Assembly: GCA_964019695.1 (NCBI GenBank)
Contig: CAXHUL010000510.1
Location: forward strand, 37,239-101,238
Direction: 5' to 3'
DNA from: Loripinus fragilis
Lineage: Eukaryota > Mollusca > Bivalvia > Lucinida > Lucinidae
Length of the DNA: 64,000 nt
Positions within the stretch are counted from its first letter, which is position 1, and the number at the start of each line of letters is the position of its first letter. A program made the position numbers and the translations under genes. Below the pieces are notes generated by a model, which did not search any database, was not told the origin of the DNA, and worked only from the letters and a program-made list of their open reading frames with translations. Below, one piece after another: positions 32,761 through 44,170 of this stretch.

Positions 32761-33024
32761 TCACGAGTTACTTTCGACAAATGACATTAAAAACAGAATA
32801 CTTTCTCTCAACTCGTACAAGTTATCAAAGGTTTCTTTGGCCAGCCTAATCCGTGACGAACCTTCTTGAACGACCAAGTAAATAGTACTATCCTTTTTCT
32901 CAACTTTAATTGAACAAAATTTGTTTACTTTGCATTTCACGTTGCAGTTATGTGGATCCCAATGAACACTTTGAAATCCGCCTGTGTTGTCAATTTTAGC
33001 AGCATCAATTTGACTTTGAGCCAT
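32761..33024 (-). CDS. 87-aa protein, possible PC4-like ssDNA-binding fold
   Basis: First gene of the minus-strand cluster, with ATG at 33024. It alternates predicted strands (VKCKVNKFCSIKVEKKDSTIYLVVQEG) and ends with a strand-helix unit (SSRIRLAKETFDNLYELRESILFLM), the order expected for PC4/p15-type domains. The gene at 20895-22111 has a comparable N-terminal part. A single-stranded-DNA-binding role would suit strand-displacement replication. The assignment is by eye and moderate at best. Confidence 0.6.
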   Translation of the reverse strand: MAQSQIDAAKIDNTGGFQSVHWDPHNCNVKCKVNKFCSIKVEKKDSTIYLVVQEGSSRIRLAKETFDNLYELRESILFLMSFVESNS

Positions 33025-33336
33025 TAGAAAAAAGTTTAACCTCTGCTGTTGATAACTTGAGAAAAATATTAAACTTCTTCTGCTAGTGTCCGCATGTAGA
33101 TATTTAACACTGAAAGTTGAATACGCATTTTTTTAAAAAAAGCATATAACGCCAACATCAGTTATGATGTACGAGAACACTCTGATTAAGTTAATTAATT
33201 TTCGAAGTTGTGCTATATCATGCTGACTAATTAGAAGCTATGTAGTATGGTAATGAGTGAGACAGGGTGGTAGAGCTATCAGGGTGGTCTATCGGCTAGC
33301 GGGGCATAGATCATGTCGAGATGCTTGATAATTTTA
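33025..33336 (-). promoter_or_regulatory. upstream region of the core gene cluster
   Basis: This 312-bp non-coding stretch lies between the first core gene and the right TIR, so it should hold the promoter of the minus-strand cluster. On the minus strand a TATA-like GTTATATGC lies near 33142-33151, about 120 bp before the ATG at 33024. No other motif stands out. Confidence 0.35.
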
Positions 33337-33580
33337 TAATTTGCATAATGCATCATGCTGAGATGCAAGATTTTTATAGATCATGCTGAGATGCTGGATT
33401 TTTTATCATTTACATAAACGCTAATTGGATCATGCATCATGCTGAGATGCAGGATCTTACTACTCGTAATTTGCATAATCTGCTAATTAAGCTGCGTTGG
33501 CTCCGCTAATTTACATAATCTGCTAATTTGCATAATATGCTAATTAGGTAATTAGGCTCCGGCGGCAGTTTATACCTACT
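33337..33580 (-). repeat. Polinton right terminal inverted repeat
   Basis: Reverse complement of 14018-14262 with a one-base length difference; sequence beyond 33337 diverges immediately. Carries the same three octamers (ATTTGCAT in this orientation) and the GCATCTCAGCATGAT repeats. Confidence 0.96.
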
Positions 33581-33586
33581 GCTATG
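33581..33586. repeat. Polinton target-site duplication, right copy (GCTATG)
   Basis: Identical to 14012-14017 and immediately adjacent to the terminal CCTACT. Confidence 0.95.
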
Positions 33587-34650
33587 ACGTCGGTGTCCCA
33601 ATAGACACTTGTCGGTTTTCAGTGTTACATGTAATATATGTGGATGATGTATTAAACGTTTAGCCAGAGACCCTTTCCCATGGCCAGTTAGACTGACAGT
33701 CCGTGTAAGTTTAAGAGGAATTATTTGTGTAAGTTTCCTTTACCCTAAAGTAAAATAAAAAGATCTAAATAATAATAATAAAATAGATCTTATTATAAAT
33801 AAAATAGATCGTATAATAAAATTGCATTTCGATTCGACCGTCAAAGACACATTTCCCATGAAATGATTCTGTGTATAGCTCTGAACTGTGTAACTTTCGA
33901 CCTGAACTACTTGTGTAAGTCTCATTTAGGGTTAACCAATAATAGAGACAAATGAATGCTTAGTAGTGATTTGATCGGGTCTCAAAAAAACACGCCACAT
34001 TTTCAGCTTTTACCTATGTGTAAGGTTGACCAGTCCTATAGTTATTACGTATTCATGAGGTGCCGCCTTTACAGTAACCAAAAAATCATATAATAGACGT
34101 TTTCCAAATATTGTGTTGAGAGACACCACCTCATAGGGCATGATGATGAGAGAGAACTCACCTTTGACTACAATCAAAGGGTAAACACCAAATAAGTAAG
34201 TAAGTAATAAGTAAGTAATCAGTTTATTATAGTGACACGTGCATACATGCTTTAATACAATATTAAATTATACAATTATTAAGCACCTGGCCCAATGGAC
34301 CTATACGTCACCTTGATAGGAAGAGTCTATCTATTTACAATAATTTTATATTAGAAAGCTATGGAGTTACATGTATTCTGGTATTGTGACGGGAAACTGC
34401 GGTTGTTGTTGTCAACAGATTAACTTACAAATGTCTTTACGTAAAATCGGAGCCTTTTACTCTGGTTGGTTATTATTAATAAATATTAAGGAAAACTCAC
34501 ATTTGTTAACAACTACCAGCAGGCAAACAGTCACCACTAGTACAGCTAGTTTTAAGAGATGTTTCTTCCACCGCATGTTTCCCATTGATCTCAACATTGC
34601 GGCTTTGTTGTCTTACCAAATCCTGCAAAAGCAATATACAGAGTATACCA
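33587..34650. other. host DNA right of the Polinton, nothing recognised
   Basis: AT-rich sequence without a supported gene. A segment at about 33990-34080 (TTTTCAGCTTTTACCTATG...TCATGAGGTGCCGCCTTTAC) recurs inverted at about 56790-56880, so it is a dispersed repeat. Confidence 0.45.
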
Positions 34651-34871
34651 TATGAGTTGTGGCATGAGATTTTCAACAATTTGACATTTTGACAAGTGTA
34701 CACTCAGACGAGCCTGTGCAGCCTCCTTTTAAGCTTAGAAACTCCAAAAGATGTTCGGTCAGTAGCTTAACACTCATAAAATATTCAAGCGACAAGCAAA
34801 GGCTCTGATCAGACTGTGCGTATGCTCGTCGCACATACCACATTGTTGGAAATCTCATGCACTGACTCATA
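34651..34871 (-). mobile_element. MITE, ~215-bp family with GAGATTTCCAACAATGTG ends
   Basis: A fairly complete copy: terminal GCATGAGATTTTCAACAAT on the left and CATTGTTGGAAATCTCATGC on the right, with the internal GGCTCTGATCAGACTG block. Non-coding. Confidence 0.8.
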
Positions 34872-35629
34872 TAAACAGAACTTACATGAGTGCTCATGTT
34901 TTATTGACTTAATTGAATGAGTTGAGGAAAACTGTACTGGAAAACTGTACTGGAGTACTTCCTGGAAAGTATAGGCTATGCCCGCCACGAGAGTGTGTTT
35001 TGTAACTCGTGCAACGCGCAGCTAAGCAGCGCATTTGATTTTGCTACAATATGAAATACCAAGACAAGTTTTCTTGCGATACCACTCATTTGCTACAGTA
35101 CACACAAGTCTAGTTAGCCCTTTATCTTATACGCGATGCTCTATTCTCTTATGACTAATTAACATGTCTCCGTCCGACCCTATGTTCTAAAACCGTTTAT
35201 AAAAATGATTATAAACATGGAGAAACCTGTTGGGCCAATTAGGATAGTGATACGTCATCTCAAAAAGTCCATGTTCGAAGCTATGACGTGCACAGAAAAT
35301 TGCCTAAAGAGAGGTCTTTTTAGGCTGAAGTAACTTACTCATTATAAAAGCAACAGGTAAGCAATGACCATAGCCTTAACTATCGACCATTGAAATGGTT
35401 TAAGATACTGTTGATGATATCCATTGCAATCCAATATGGCGACCAAGATGGTAATTTCTCCACTGAGGCTAATTAGTTATTAGTGTTGACCCTTTTACAT
35501 ATTGTCTAGGCATTAAAATACAAAAATGTCCTTTCGTCAGCTAACGCGTTCATAAAGCTTTTCAAAATTTCAAATATGGACTTCACGTCAGCTGACCGTT
35601 GCACATTGAAGGCCATTTGACGTCATTGC
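34872..35629. other. intergenic, nothing recognised
   Basis: Contains two copies of a short AAGATGGCGACCAA block (near 35440 and 35640) but no gene. Confidence 0.4.
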
Positions 35630-36257
35630 TCCATTGCAATTCAAGATGGCGACCAATATGGCAATTGGTGATTGTGGTATTTCCTGATCATACTCACTTA
35701 CTAATTTTAGTAGACCTTTTATAGTGGGCATGCTACCTCAATTCTGTTCAAAGGTACATGTATTCATGCCTAGAACACACTGGCGTTGTATGTATGGAGA
35801 CGCTTTGATCATAACGTTGGCGCGATGAGGGGTATAGATGTAGTTGCAAATGTACAAATTCTGAAAAAAAACTGTACGGTGAAGTTTGTTGAAACTTTCA
35901 CAATTTATTCTGATAAGATAACACTTGGCTGTAATCTAAATTTTGGATGGGCCTTTCCGCTTTGTTTTCGAGTATTTTTTCATCAAAGGCAAAAAAATGA
36001 ACGTATTTTGATTATGTTCAGAATCACAATTTCTTGCAATTTAAAATTGCACGTGTGTAAAAACTATATGAACTTTGCAGATACGGTTGGCATTTATAAA
36101 TATCAACGTTTTGGTGCAAACATTTTAGAAATCGGTAAATTCCTTTTAAAATTATTGCGCAAATACGGAGTTTTAATGGGCCAGAAGATAGCGTTAAAAA
36201 CGCCAAAAACATGCCTTGTTCGTGACGTCACAAAATGACGTAATAAGTATGACGGAG
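35630..36257 (+). repeat. 620-bp direct repeat, copy A (copy B 39110-39727)
   Basis: Begins CCATTGCAATTCAAGATGGC and ends near GACGTAATAAGTATGAC. Copy B is nearly identical apart from small indels that break the open frames, so the open frame at 35786-36238 is not a gene. A and B flank a different repeat. Confidence 0.8.
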
Positions 36258-39109
36258 CAAACTTAGCAGGTGCATAAATGATATGATGTAGAGGATACTG
36301 GGCAACTTGACCTTAGGTCAATGTCAAATAATGTACTTTCTTTTAAATGCATCTCCTCCTAAACCGTTGGACGTAGCAACTTCAAACTTTGCGGAATCAT
36401 TGGTTAGATAAAAAGCGGGTATTTGCGATGGTGTACCATCGACTGAAGTCTAGTTTATGATGATTCTTACCTGAAATTTTGATAGACGAAAATAGAGTTT
36501 CTACCATTCCTCTAATTTACTTTTTCACAATATTTTTTTTAAAATGGGTTTTAATCAAATGCTGCGAATAAAAAAACAAAAGAGAACAAAAGACAAACAA
36601 GGTAATAGGAAAGCTACCCAAATTATTGTTCCTTCCACCTAAAAGTAGGTTGCTTGATTATCTACATGTACATCAATGTACAACACAAGGTATTGCTTTA
36701 AATGATTGTAGCGATCTCACAGATTTTGTTGCGCATATCAGACCTGAATTCCAACCTGACAATTAAGTTCATGGTATACAGTTACTTCATGCCTGTCTGT
36801 AGAATAGTCAATACTATTACACGAGGTGTCGTGGACGAACTGATGCACTATTGCACGAGACCTAATCGGACATCACCTCTTACTTTCTGATTTCCAAACA
36901 GGAATCACAGACTACCAGAAAAAAAACTTGTAATACACTACAAACTACCTTGTTAGCTCACCTGAGCCAAAGGCTCATTGGTGAGCTAATAGTATACCAG
37001 TGACTCCGGCGTCCGTCGTCCGTCGTCCGTCGTCCGTCGTCCGTCAACATTTTCAAACATCTTCTCCTCTGAAACTACTGGGCCAATTGAACTCATATTT
37101 CATATGGAGACTCCTTAGGATGGGGGAACGAAAGTTTGTTCAAATGCTCTTGGTCACATGACCAAGATGGCCGCCACGCCCATATATGGTAAAAACCCTT
37201 AAACAATCTTCCTCTCCAGAACCAGAAGGCGGATGACCTTGGGACTTGGTATATAGCATTGGAGTTGTAGGGCCTACCAAGTTTGTTCAAATGATTATTC
37301 TAGTTTGACTTTGACCTACTTAACGTCAAGGTCAAATTTGCTTCCTAATGCATTTAAATGGGAAAATTTCTGAAAAGTTGATTTTTTTTAAAAAACTGTG
37401 GAAGCTTTAGTCATTATTCTCACTTTATATGCTTAACCTAATGAGACAATGGCTATAAATAAGTTCAAAAGGTCAAGGTTGACCTTTGACCTTTCAGCTT
37501 AGGTCGCTCATATTATAGTCCCATCAATATATTAAAACATAGTTTTCTCACGAACCATTGGCCCAATTGAACTCAAATTTCATGTGGAGACTCCTTATGA
37601 TAAGTAAACCAAAATTAATGCAAAATATTTTGGTCACATGTCCAAGATGGCCGCCACGCCCATATATGGTAAAAACCATTTAAACTTCTTCTTCTCCAGA
37701 ACCAAAAGGCCGATGACCTTTGGACTTGGTATGTAGCATTTGGGATGTGGGGCCTACCGAGTTTGTTCAAATAATGAACCTAAGTTGACCTTGACCTACT
37801 TAACGTCAAGGTCAAATTTGCTTCCAAATGCATTTAAATGGGATTTATATGGGTTTTTTGAAAGCTGTTGAGGCCAAAGTCATTATTCTCACTTGATATG
37901 TTGAACCAAATGAGAAATTGGCTATAGATAAGTTTCAAAGGTCAAGGTTGACCTTTAGCTTTTCAGCCTAGGTCGCTCATATTGGAGTCCCATCAACACA
38001 TCAAAACATAGTTTCCTCAGAAACCACTAGCCCATTTGAACTCAAATTTCATATGAAGACTCCTTATGATAGGTTAGCCAAAATTTATACCAAGTGTACT
38101 GGTCACATGACCAAGATGGCCACCACGCCCATATATGGTAAAAACCCTTTAAATGTCTTCTTCTCTGGAACCAAAAGGCCAATGGCCTTGGGACTTGTTA
38201 TATGGCATTGGGGATGTAGGCCCTACTAGATTTGCACAAATGATTAATCTAGGTTGACCTTCACCTACTTTATGGCAAGGTCAAATTTGATTCCTAATGC
38301 ATTTATTTGGGGAAAATCTTGTATTAAGTACCAAAAGCCAAGCTGACCTGTGACCTTTTATCCAAGGCGACTCATTTGGACTGCCACACACCTATCTAAA
38401 CATCTGTTTCTCAGAAATCACTGGGCTGTTTGATGGATTATTCATTAGATTGTTTAAGTCGCTTGACCAAAATGTCTGCAACCCCCATATATGGTAAAAC
38501 AAAATGTGTTCCATTATAAGCTGTAGTTGACCTTGACCTATTTTAACATTATTGAGGAGATCAGGTGAGCGCCTCAGGACCTTCAGGTCCTCTAGTAATA
38601 ATGAGTAACTCTCTCGTTACAACTAGAAACTATCTAAGGCTGTAACGAAAACCTTTTTTTAAAATCTATTTTATTTGACTGGTGTTTTTAAATAAAGACA
38701 TTTTGTCAAAATGGTATTGGCTTTGTCAAAATGTCTTTGGCTCAGCCAACGTTTTTGTCTTTTTAAAATCTATTTAATTGACTTTTACGTCTTAACCTTT
38801 TTTGAATTTACTCCATTTGCTTTTTGCGTATTTACTCTTTATATATCTCGTATTTTATTTGATTTTTTAAATCGATTTCGTAAAAAGAAAATCATGCTTG
38901 TGAAAGCGAAAGCCAACGTTTTTACCTGAATTCTGACGATAAAACGATTAAATCCAAAAATGCTATCTAGTGGATATAGTCATTAGTCAAATCGTCCCTT
39001 CGATAGTTTGGTCAAGATATCGGTTGTTAGTTCTAAGCTGTTTTATTACCAACATATTTAATTGTTCGCATAGGCATTCAGTCGCCATGTATGCCATGTG
39101 AACAGATGT
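36258..39109 (+). repeat. dispersed repeat X, copy 1, split by a Helitron-like insertion
   Basis: Matches 53900-55047 on both sides of the insertion at 36953-38595. Copy 1 starts inside the family (at CAAACTTAGCAGGTGCAT); copy 2 continues further upstream to a (GTCC)-rich start at about 53440, so copy 1 is 5'-truncated. Confidence 0.8.
36953..38595 (+). mobile_element. 1643-bp Helitron-like non-autonomous insertion with tandem units
   Basis: Repeat X copy 2 preserves the uninterrupted site (about 54581-54590), which defines the borders with no target duplication. The 5' end is a nested hairpin (GCTCACCTGAGCC...GGCTCA..GGTGAGC) followed by four GTCCGTC repeats. The body is about three and a half units of roughly 450 bp, each with CACATGACCAAGATGGCC and CATATATGGTAAAAACC. 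The 3' end has a GGACCTTCAGGTCC hairpin five bases before CTAG|T. The 3' end fits Helitron CTRR termini; the 5' end does not start TC, so the class is tentative. Confidence 0.7.
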
Positions 39110-39727
39110 TCCATTGCAATTCAAGATGGCGACCAATATGGCAATTGGTGATTGTGGTATTTCCTGATCATACTCACTAAATTTTAGTAGACCTTTTATA
39201 GTGGGCATGCTACCTCAATTCTGTTCAAAGGTACATGTATTCATGCCTAGAAAACACTGGCGTTGTATGTATGGAGACGCTTTGATTATAACGTTGACGC
39301 GATGAGGGGTATAGATGTAGTTGCAAATGTACAAATTCTGAAAAAACTGTACGGTGAAGTTTGTTGAAACTTTCACAATTTATTCTGATAAGATAACACT
39401 TGGCTGTAATCTAAATTTTGGATAGGCCTTTCCGCTTTGTTTTTGAGTATTTTTTCATCAAAGGCAAAAAATGAACGTATTTTGATTATGTTCAGAATCA
39501 CAATTTCTTGCAATTTAAAGTTGCACGTGTGTAAAAACTATATGAACTTTGCAGATACGGTTGGCATTTATAAATATCAACGTTTTGGTGCAAACATTTT
39601 AGAAATCGGTAAATTCCTTTTAAAATTATTGCGCAAATACGGAGTTTAATGGGCCAGAAAATAGCGTTAAAAACGCAAAAAAACATGCCTTGTTCGTGAC
39701 GTCACAAAAATGACGTAATAAGTATGA
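39110..39727 (+). repeat. 620-bp direct repeat, copy B
   Basis: Direct copy of 35630-36257 with several small indels. Its right end is itself part of an inverted repeat (39652-39992). Confidence 0.8.
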
Positions 39728-39992
39728 CCCGCAAACTTAAATTGGAAACGTCATCTCAGAAGATCGATGTATCCGCTTATATAATTCCTGGGTCTCTAAC
39801 CTTGCTAACTGGTTTTTTTATCTTAGACCTTAAACAACTAGTGGTTTATCGATTTTATTCATTGCATGGCGTTATTCACTCACAGTCGCGATGACGTTTC
39901 CGATTTTAGTTTGCGGGTCATACTAATTACGTCATTTTTGTGACGTCACGAACAAGGCATCTTTTTGGCGTTTTTAACGCTATTTTCTGGCC
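39652..39992. repeat. inverted repeat with ~100-bp arms
   Basis: Arms 39652-39753 and 39892-39992 are reverse complements (GCCAGAAAATAGCGTTAAAAACGC and partner, TTGTTCGTGACGTCAC and partner), around a 138-bp spacer. The left arm is the end of direct repeat B. Confidence 0.8.
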
Positions 39993-39995
39993 AAT

Positions 39996-40287
39996 GCTGT
40001 GACACGCAGGATGAACTTTAGAGAAAACCATTTGCATGAACATGACCTACAATTATTCGACTACAATATTTAGAAGTATTATGACCCAGATATTATGTAT
40101 TTCTGGTAGTATTTACAATTTTTCAGTTTGACCTTGAAAAATTCATAAGCAAAATTTGAAAATTTATATTTTTCTACCAGAAATTTGTACATTTTGGGCA
40201 AAAATACTTCTAAATATTGTAGTCGAATAATTGTAGGTCATGTTCATGCAAATGGTTTTCTCTAAAGTTCATCCAGCGTGTCACAGC
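39996..40287. mobile_element. foldback MITE, 85-bp arms
   Basis: Terminal GCTGTGACACGC and GCGTGTCACAGC bound near-perfect arms (39996-40080 and 40203-40287) with a 122-bp centre. Flanks share only AT, so the target duplication is at most two bases. Confidence 0.8.
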
Positions 40288-40337
40288 ATAGTTAACTTTT
40301 GAAAGATATATCCCCTTAACCTTCAAAAGGGCCGCGA

Positions 40338-40535
40338 GGCGACAAACCTGTCTTCGGGGTTTCTGACAAATCGAGACTCAAACCAGTCTACAGAGATTAG
40401 CTAGAAACTTGAAATTTCGCTCGTAGCAAGAATAGATATGATACTTTCCAATATGCGAATAACAAAGACGCTGATCAGACTGCGCGGATGCGCAGGCTGG
40501 TCTGCGCCTTTGTTGTTCGCAAACCCCCGAAGACA
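40338..40535 (-). mobile_element. second MITE-like family, copy 1
   Basis: Blocks AACAAAGACGCTGATCAGAC, GCAGGCTGGTCTGCGCC and CAGAGATTAGCTAGAA recur inverted at 43375-43580, and partly at 63355-63455. The core GACTGCGC..GCGCAG.CTGGTC is palindromic. Confidence 0.6.
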
Positions 40536-40539
40536 ATTT

Positions 40540-43035
40540 TTCGAGGCCCAAAATTGGTTTCTATTGCTTAAGTTGCTACTGTAGCATTTGAACATACATG
40601 TACTCTCGCAAACGAATAAGCTGCGAAATATTTTTAACACCACATGGGAAACAATTTCAAAATTAAAATTATCCAGGAATTGTGAATTTTTCATTAATAA
40701 AAAGTATTGTGCCACAATCTAAAGCACACATTTTACGAAGATTCCAGAAGATTGGATGAAAGGTCATTGAATATTTATATGTCTCAGGTCAATATAGACA
40801 AATAATACTAGACTCCAAATTCTTATTTATGTTTAAAATGCAGCTATTGTATATGTTTCAAAAATTGCAACGTTTTATGCGATCGTTCTGTAATGTTAAC
40901 TTGGTCGTAACATTATCACTCATTCTAAAATAAGTTGCAAAACCTCTGTCTCGGATATTGCATCATAATGAGTTAGTTGCATTTTTAAAGTCTGCTGCTA
41001 TCTCAGTTAAGACCAATCAAAGTTTGATAACGAACTATGATTCTCATGAGTCCAGATAATAGATAACAATGTGTGACCCCCACAGAAAAGCCTTGTCACA
41101 ATCTGTGTATAGAAAATTTTAAAATGGGACTGAATACATAATATCTATTTTAACACATCAAACAACATTATATTTACTTCATTTGACAAAATCATGTTGC
41201 ATAATGGATGGTTTTAATATCTGTTTCCCAGAATTTTGTTTTTTGCACCTTCAAAAGTCGAAAAAGACATGTCACAGGGTTTCTGTAATTCACGTGACAC
41301 AACCAAAGATTTGTCCTATACAGATAGTGGTTACTGATGTTGTAGTCCAAGCTGTAACAAATTTACAGTTAAATATGTCTTTTATATGAATAACAGGCGT
41401 ACACTTCTATTAACATAGACATTTGTGTCAAATAGTTTTCATTCTAAAGCTTAACCCTAGCGTCTATTTTAAGAATGTAATCATACGTGGCACTGATTTT
41501 AAGGAATCCTAAACTGTATTTGAAACGACATTATCTGTATAAGAAAGTACAGAGGCTAAATGGGTTTCACAGAAATGAAAACCATTATCGGTTGGCATTT
41601 AGGCATTTTTATCAGACATCAAAAGTGAAATGTAATTTACGTGACAGTATTTTATGTGACGCAGCTCAGAATGAAAGCACCTGAATGACCAAGATTATGG
41701 TTTGAATCAGTGTGCGTAAAGGTTTGATGTTTTCTCAGTACATTTCAACACCACTGGCAGTTCAACTACATGTATAATTATCTATTATACATGAAGAAAG
41801 CTGATTAGAGTAGTCTCTTGTCTGCTTCAATTGATGACATATAAGTGATAGTCATCAAAGATCAAATCACGAGCGAGCAGCGCGAGTGTTTTATCTTCGT
41901 ACAACTGACCAACAAACAGTGAATTATTACTCAACAATTCATGCACTAGAGCTGATTTATTTCGATTTTAACACACAAAAAACAACGAAAACACATGTGA
42001 AGTCTTCAGCTTCTTCCAACTTTCCGCCATCGCACTGAATAGCTTCCGCCAATACTTAGACTACGTCGTATTCTTTTACGCGTATTTGTAACGTCTTTCA
42101 AGCGTAAACAAAAAGTTACACTGTGTAACGCCATGAATGACGTCATTTTATAGCCGCAAATGACGTCAGCTAGCACACATTTTCCTCGCGCTTTCAAACT
42201 GGGAATTATTGTTTGATTTATCACGCTTATTTAGCATTGACTCTATAGGCGTGGTGTGTTAGAATTATGTATATTACATGTCTAGGGCTGACCAAATGAA
42301 AACTATTTGTGTTCGTATTAAAAGACATTTATATCCCTACAGAAGTAGCTATCTGCTACATTATAGTTGGCCATCCAGAGCCTGAAAAAAAAATTCTGTT
42401 GGCATTTTTGAGTACATTTTGGCATCCATGCTCAAAGTGTATCTTGATGTGTTTTAAGAAGGATAGGGGTGGATGCCAAGTCTGGAAATGCCCCCAAAGT
42501 CCCAGAATTAGTCAAAGGTCAACTGAGTGCAAATTCTTATATATATACATCAGATTTTAGCGTTTTTATCAAATAGCTATCCAAAATTATAGCAACCAAC
42601 CAACGAGTTGTTGCCGCGAAGCGGCAACAACGAGAGTTGGTTGGTCTTACGATTAGAGGCTCTGTTCTGTTCTATTCATCTGCTATATGAAGGCCTGATT
42701 TCCGTTCTGTCAACCGAGAGTTCCGGTATCTATACGGAGTCGATTCGATCGAACTAAAAACCTTATTCTACCGTTGAAAAATGTGCCGTAATCATCATGA
42801 ACATTGAAAAAATACAAAAAGTAAAAGTGAATCCTGAAGATGCTAGTTTTGTTGATATTTAAGTTGTATTTTAGCCCAGAGACTTAGGGATTTTTTCGAT
42901 CACCAGGAGCTTGAACGTTAACGATAGCTCTTTCAAGCAAGCGGCTGTGTGATCCCCATGACGTGACGTCACAATACTTCTAACGTTACGTCACGACGTA
43001 ACGCCAACTGACACGTGCATCGTCGCGCCTTTGAA
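40540..43035. other. intergenic, nothing recognised
   Basis: Several short ATG frames exist (for example 41183-41389 and 41487-41684), but none has recognisable domains or good splice context. A short palindrome GTTGTTGCCGCGAAGCGGCAACAAC lies near 42608. No supported gene. Confidence 0.4.
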
Positions 43036-43040
43036 ATAGG

Positions 43041-43205
43041 CAGCGAGATGAGATTTCCAACAATGTGATATGTGCGACCAGCAGACTCAGATCAGCCTGC
43101 GCATACAGGCAGTCTGATCAGAGCCTTTGCTAGTCGCTCGAATTCTCTATGCGTGTTATGCTATTGACTGAACATCATTTAGGAGGCTGCACAGGCTCGT
43201 CTGAG
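43041..43205 (+). mobile_element. MITE (GAGATTTCCAACAATGTG family), partial
   Basis: Left terminal GATGAGATTTCCAACAATGTG, internal CAGTCTGATCAGAGCCTTTG and AGGAGGCTGCACAGGCTCG are present; the right terminal is lost. Confidence 0.7.
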
Positions 43206-43374
43206 TCTACAATTGTCAAGCCGTGTCCCTTTTTCTCCTTTTGGCTTATTTTTCTTTGAGTGGTACCTCTGATGCGACAATACCAAACGTTGCGCATGTC
43301 ATAAATACACCTTGCCAAGGTGTTAAAACAAGCAATCACAGAAATATGGGTTATGGGTCGGGTCGCGAGAAAAC

Positions 43375-43580
43375 CTAAGGTAGTTGCATTTCAGCAACAA
43401 AGGCGCAGACCAGCCTGAGCGGACGCGCAGTCTGAACAGCGACTTTGTTGTTCAATCTCTGGAAAGTATAATTGATAAACTTGCTATACACACAAAATTT
43501 CAGCATTCTAGCTAATCTCTGTAACTGAGCAGGTTGGTTTAAGGCTTGCATGGTCAAAAACCCCGAAGGCAGGTTTTCTC
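43375..43580 (+). mobile_element. second MITE-like family, copy 2
   Basis: Reverse-complement partner of 40338-40535, including AACAAAGGCGCAGACCAG and TTCTAGCTAATCTCTGTA. Confidence 0.6.
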
Positions 43581-43976
43581 ATGTTGTGACTCATTTAACA
43601 AAGCCATGGTAATTTCTGTGATCCAGTTTTGTTTTGCTTTCTTTCTTCTTATTATTCTAAAGTTTAAAACGTTGCGAATTCATATAATACGAACATCGTG
43701 AGCCCATGTCTATTCCGTTAAAGATATACAAGGCCTGCCTGTTCCAATTTAGCCCAAGAGTTTTTGGTTCCCTCAACGGTCATTTGCCGTAAAGAAGCCT
43801 GGACCCCGGGCCTGGACCATGTGTACACAGAAGTGTTTTGCCGTCTTGGTTCGACATAAGGGCCTGGCTTCATTACGATGAAGCCAAAGATCTCACGTTT
43901 TGTCACCAACAAGGGAAGTCGTCAAGGAAAGGTGCGCAGCTGAAATCTAGATGAAGCCTGCTTTAAAAGACGCTAT

Positions 43977-44170
43977 CACACCGGGTAGGTGGCAATCGAA
44001 AACGCCAATACTATCGAGGAACGTAGATCAAAAATCGTTAGAAACAGTTTTCGATTGCCATTTGTCGCCACACTGGCGACAAATGACAATCGAAAACACT
44101 GTTTCTATCGATTTTTGATCCGCGTTCGTCGATTGTTGATAGCGTTTTCGATTGCCGCCTACCCGGTGTG
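43977..44170. mobile_element. 194-bp foldback MITE with 5-bp target duplication
   Basis: Near-perfect palindrome centred at about 44073, with termini CACACCGGGTAGG and CCTACCCGGTGTG. GCTAT flanks both sides (43972-43976 and 44171-44175). Overlapping open frames on both strands are by-products of the palindrome. Confidence 0.85.

Larger units (their letters stand above)
14018..33580 (-). mobile_element. Polinton/Maverick (adintovirus-like) element, end to end
   Basis: A 19,563-bp element with all structural hallmarks of the superfamily: 5'-AG...CT-3' ends, long TIRs (14018-14262 and 33337-33580), a perfect 6-bp target duplication, and the core set of protein-primed DNA polymerase B, retroviral-type integrase, adenain-type protease, packaging ATPase, and major and minor capsid proteins. 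Core genes are on the minus strand in the right half; the left third is cargo with spliced genes. The TIRs differ by one indel over about 245 bp, so the insertion is young. Even so, POLB and ATP are each frameshifted, so this copy is probably non-autonomous unless those are assembly errors. The presence of both capsid proteins, protease and ATPase means the lineage can be read as an integrated virus as well as a transposon. Confidence 0.97.

Noticed and set aside
35786..36238. 150-codon open frame as a gene
   Set aside because: It lies in direct repeat A; the duplicate B has indels that break it, and no domain is visible.
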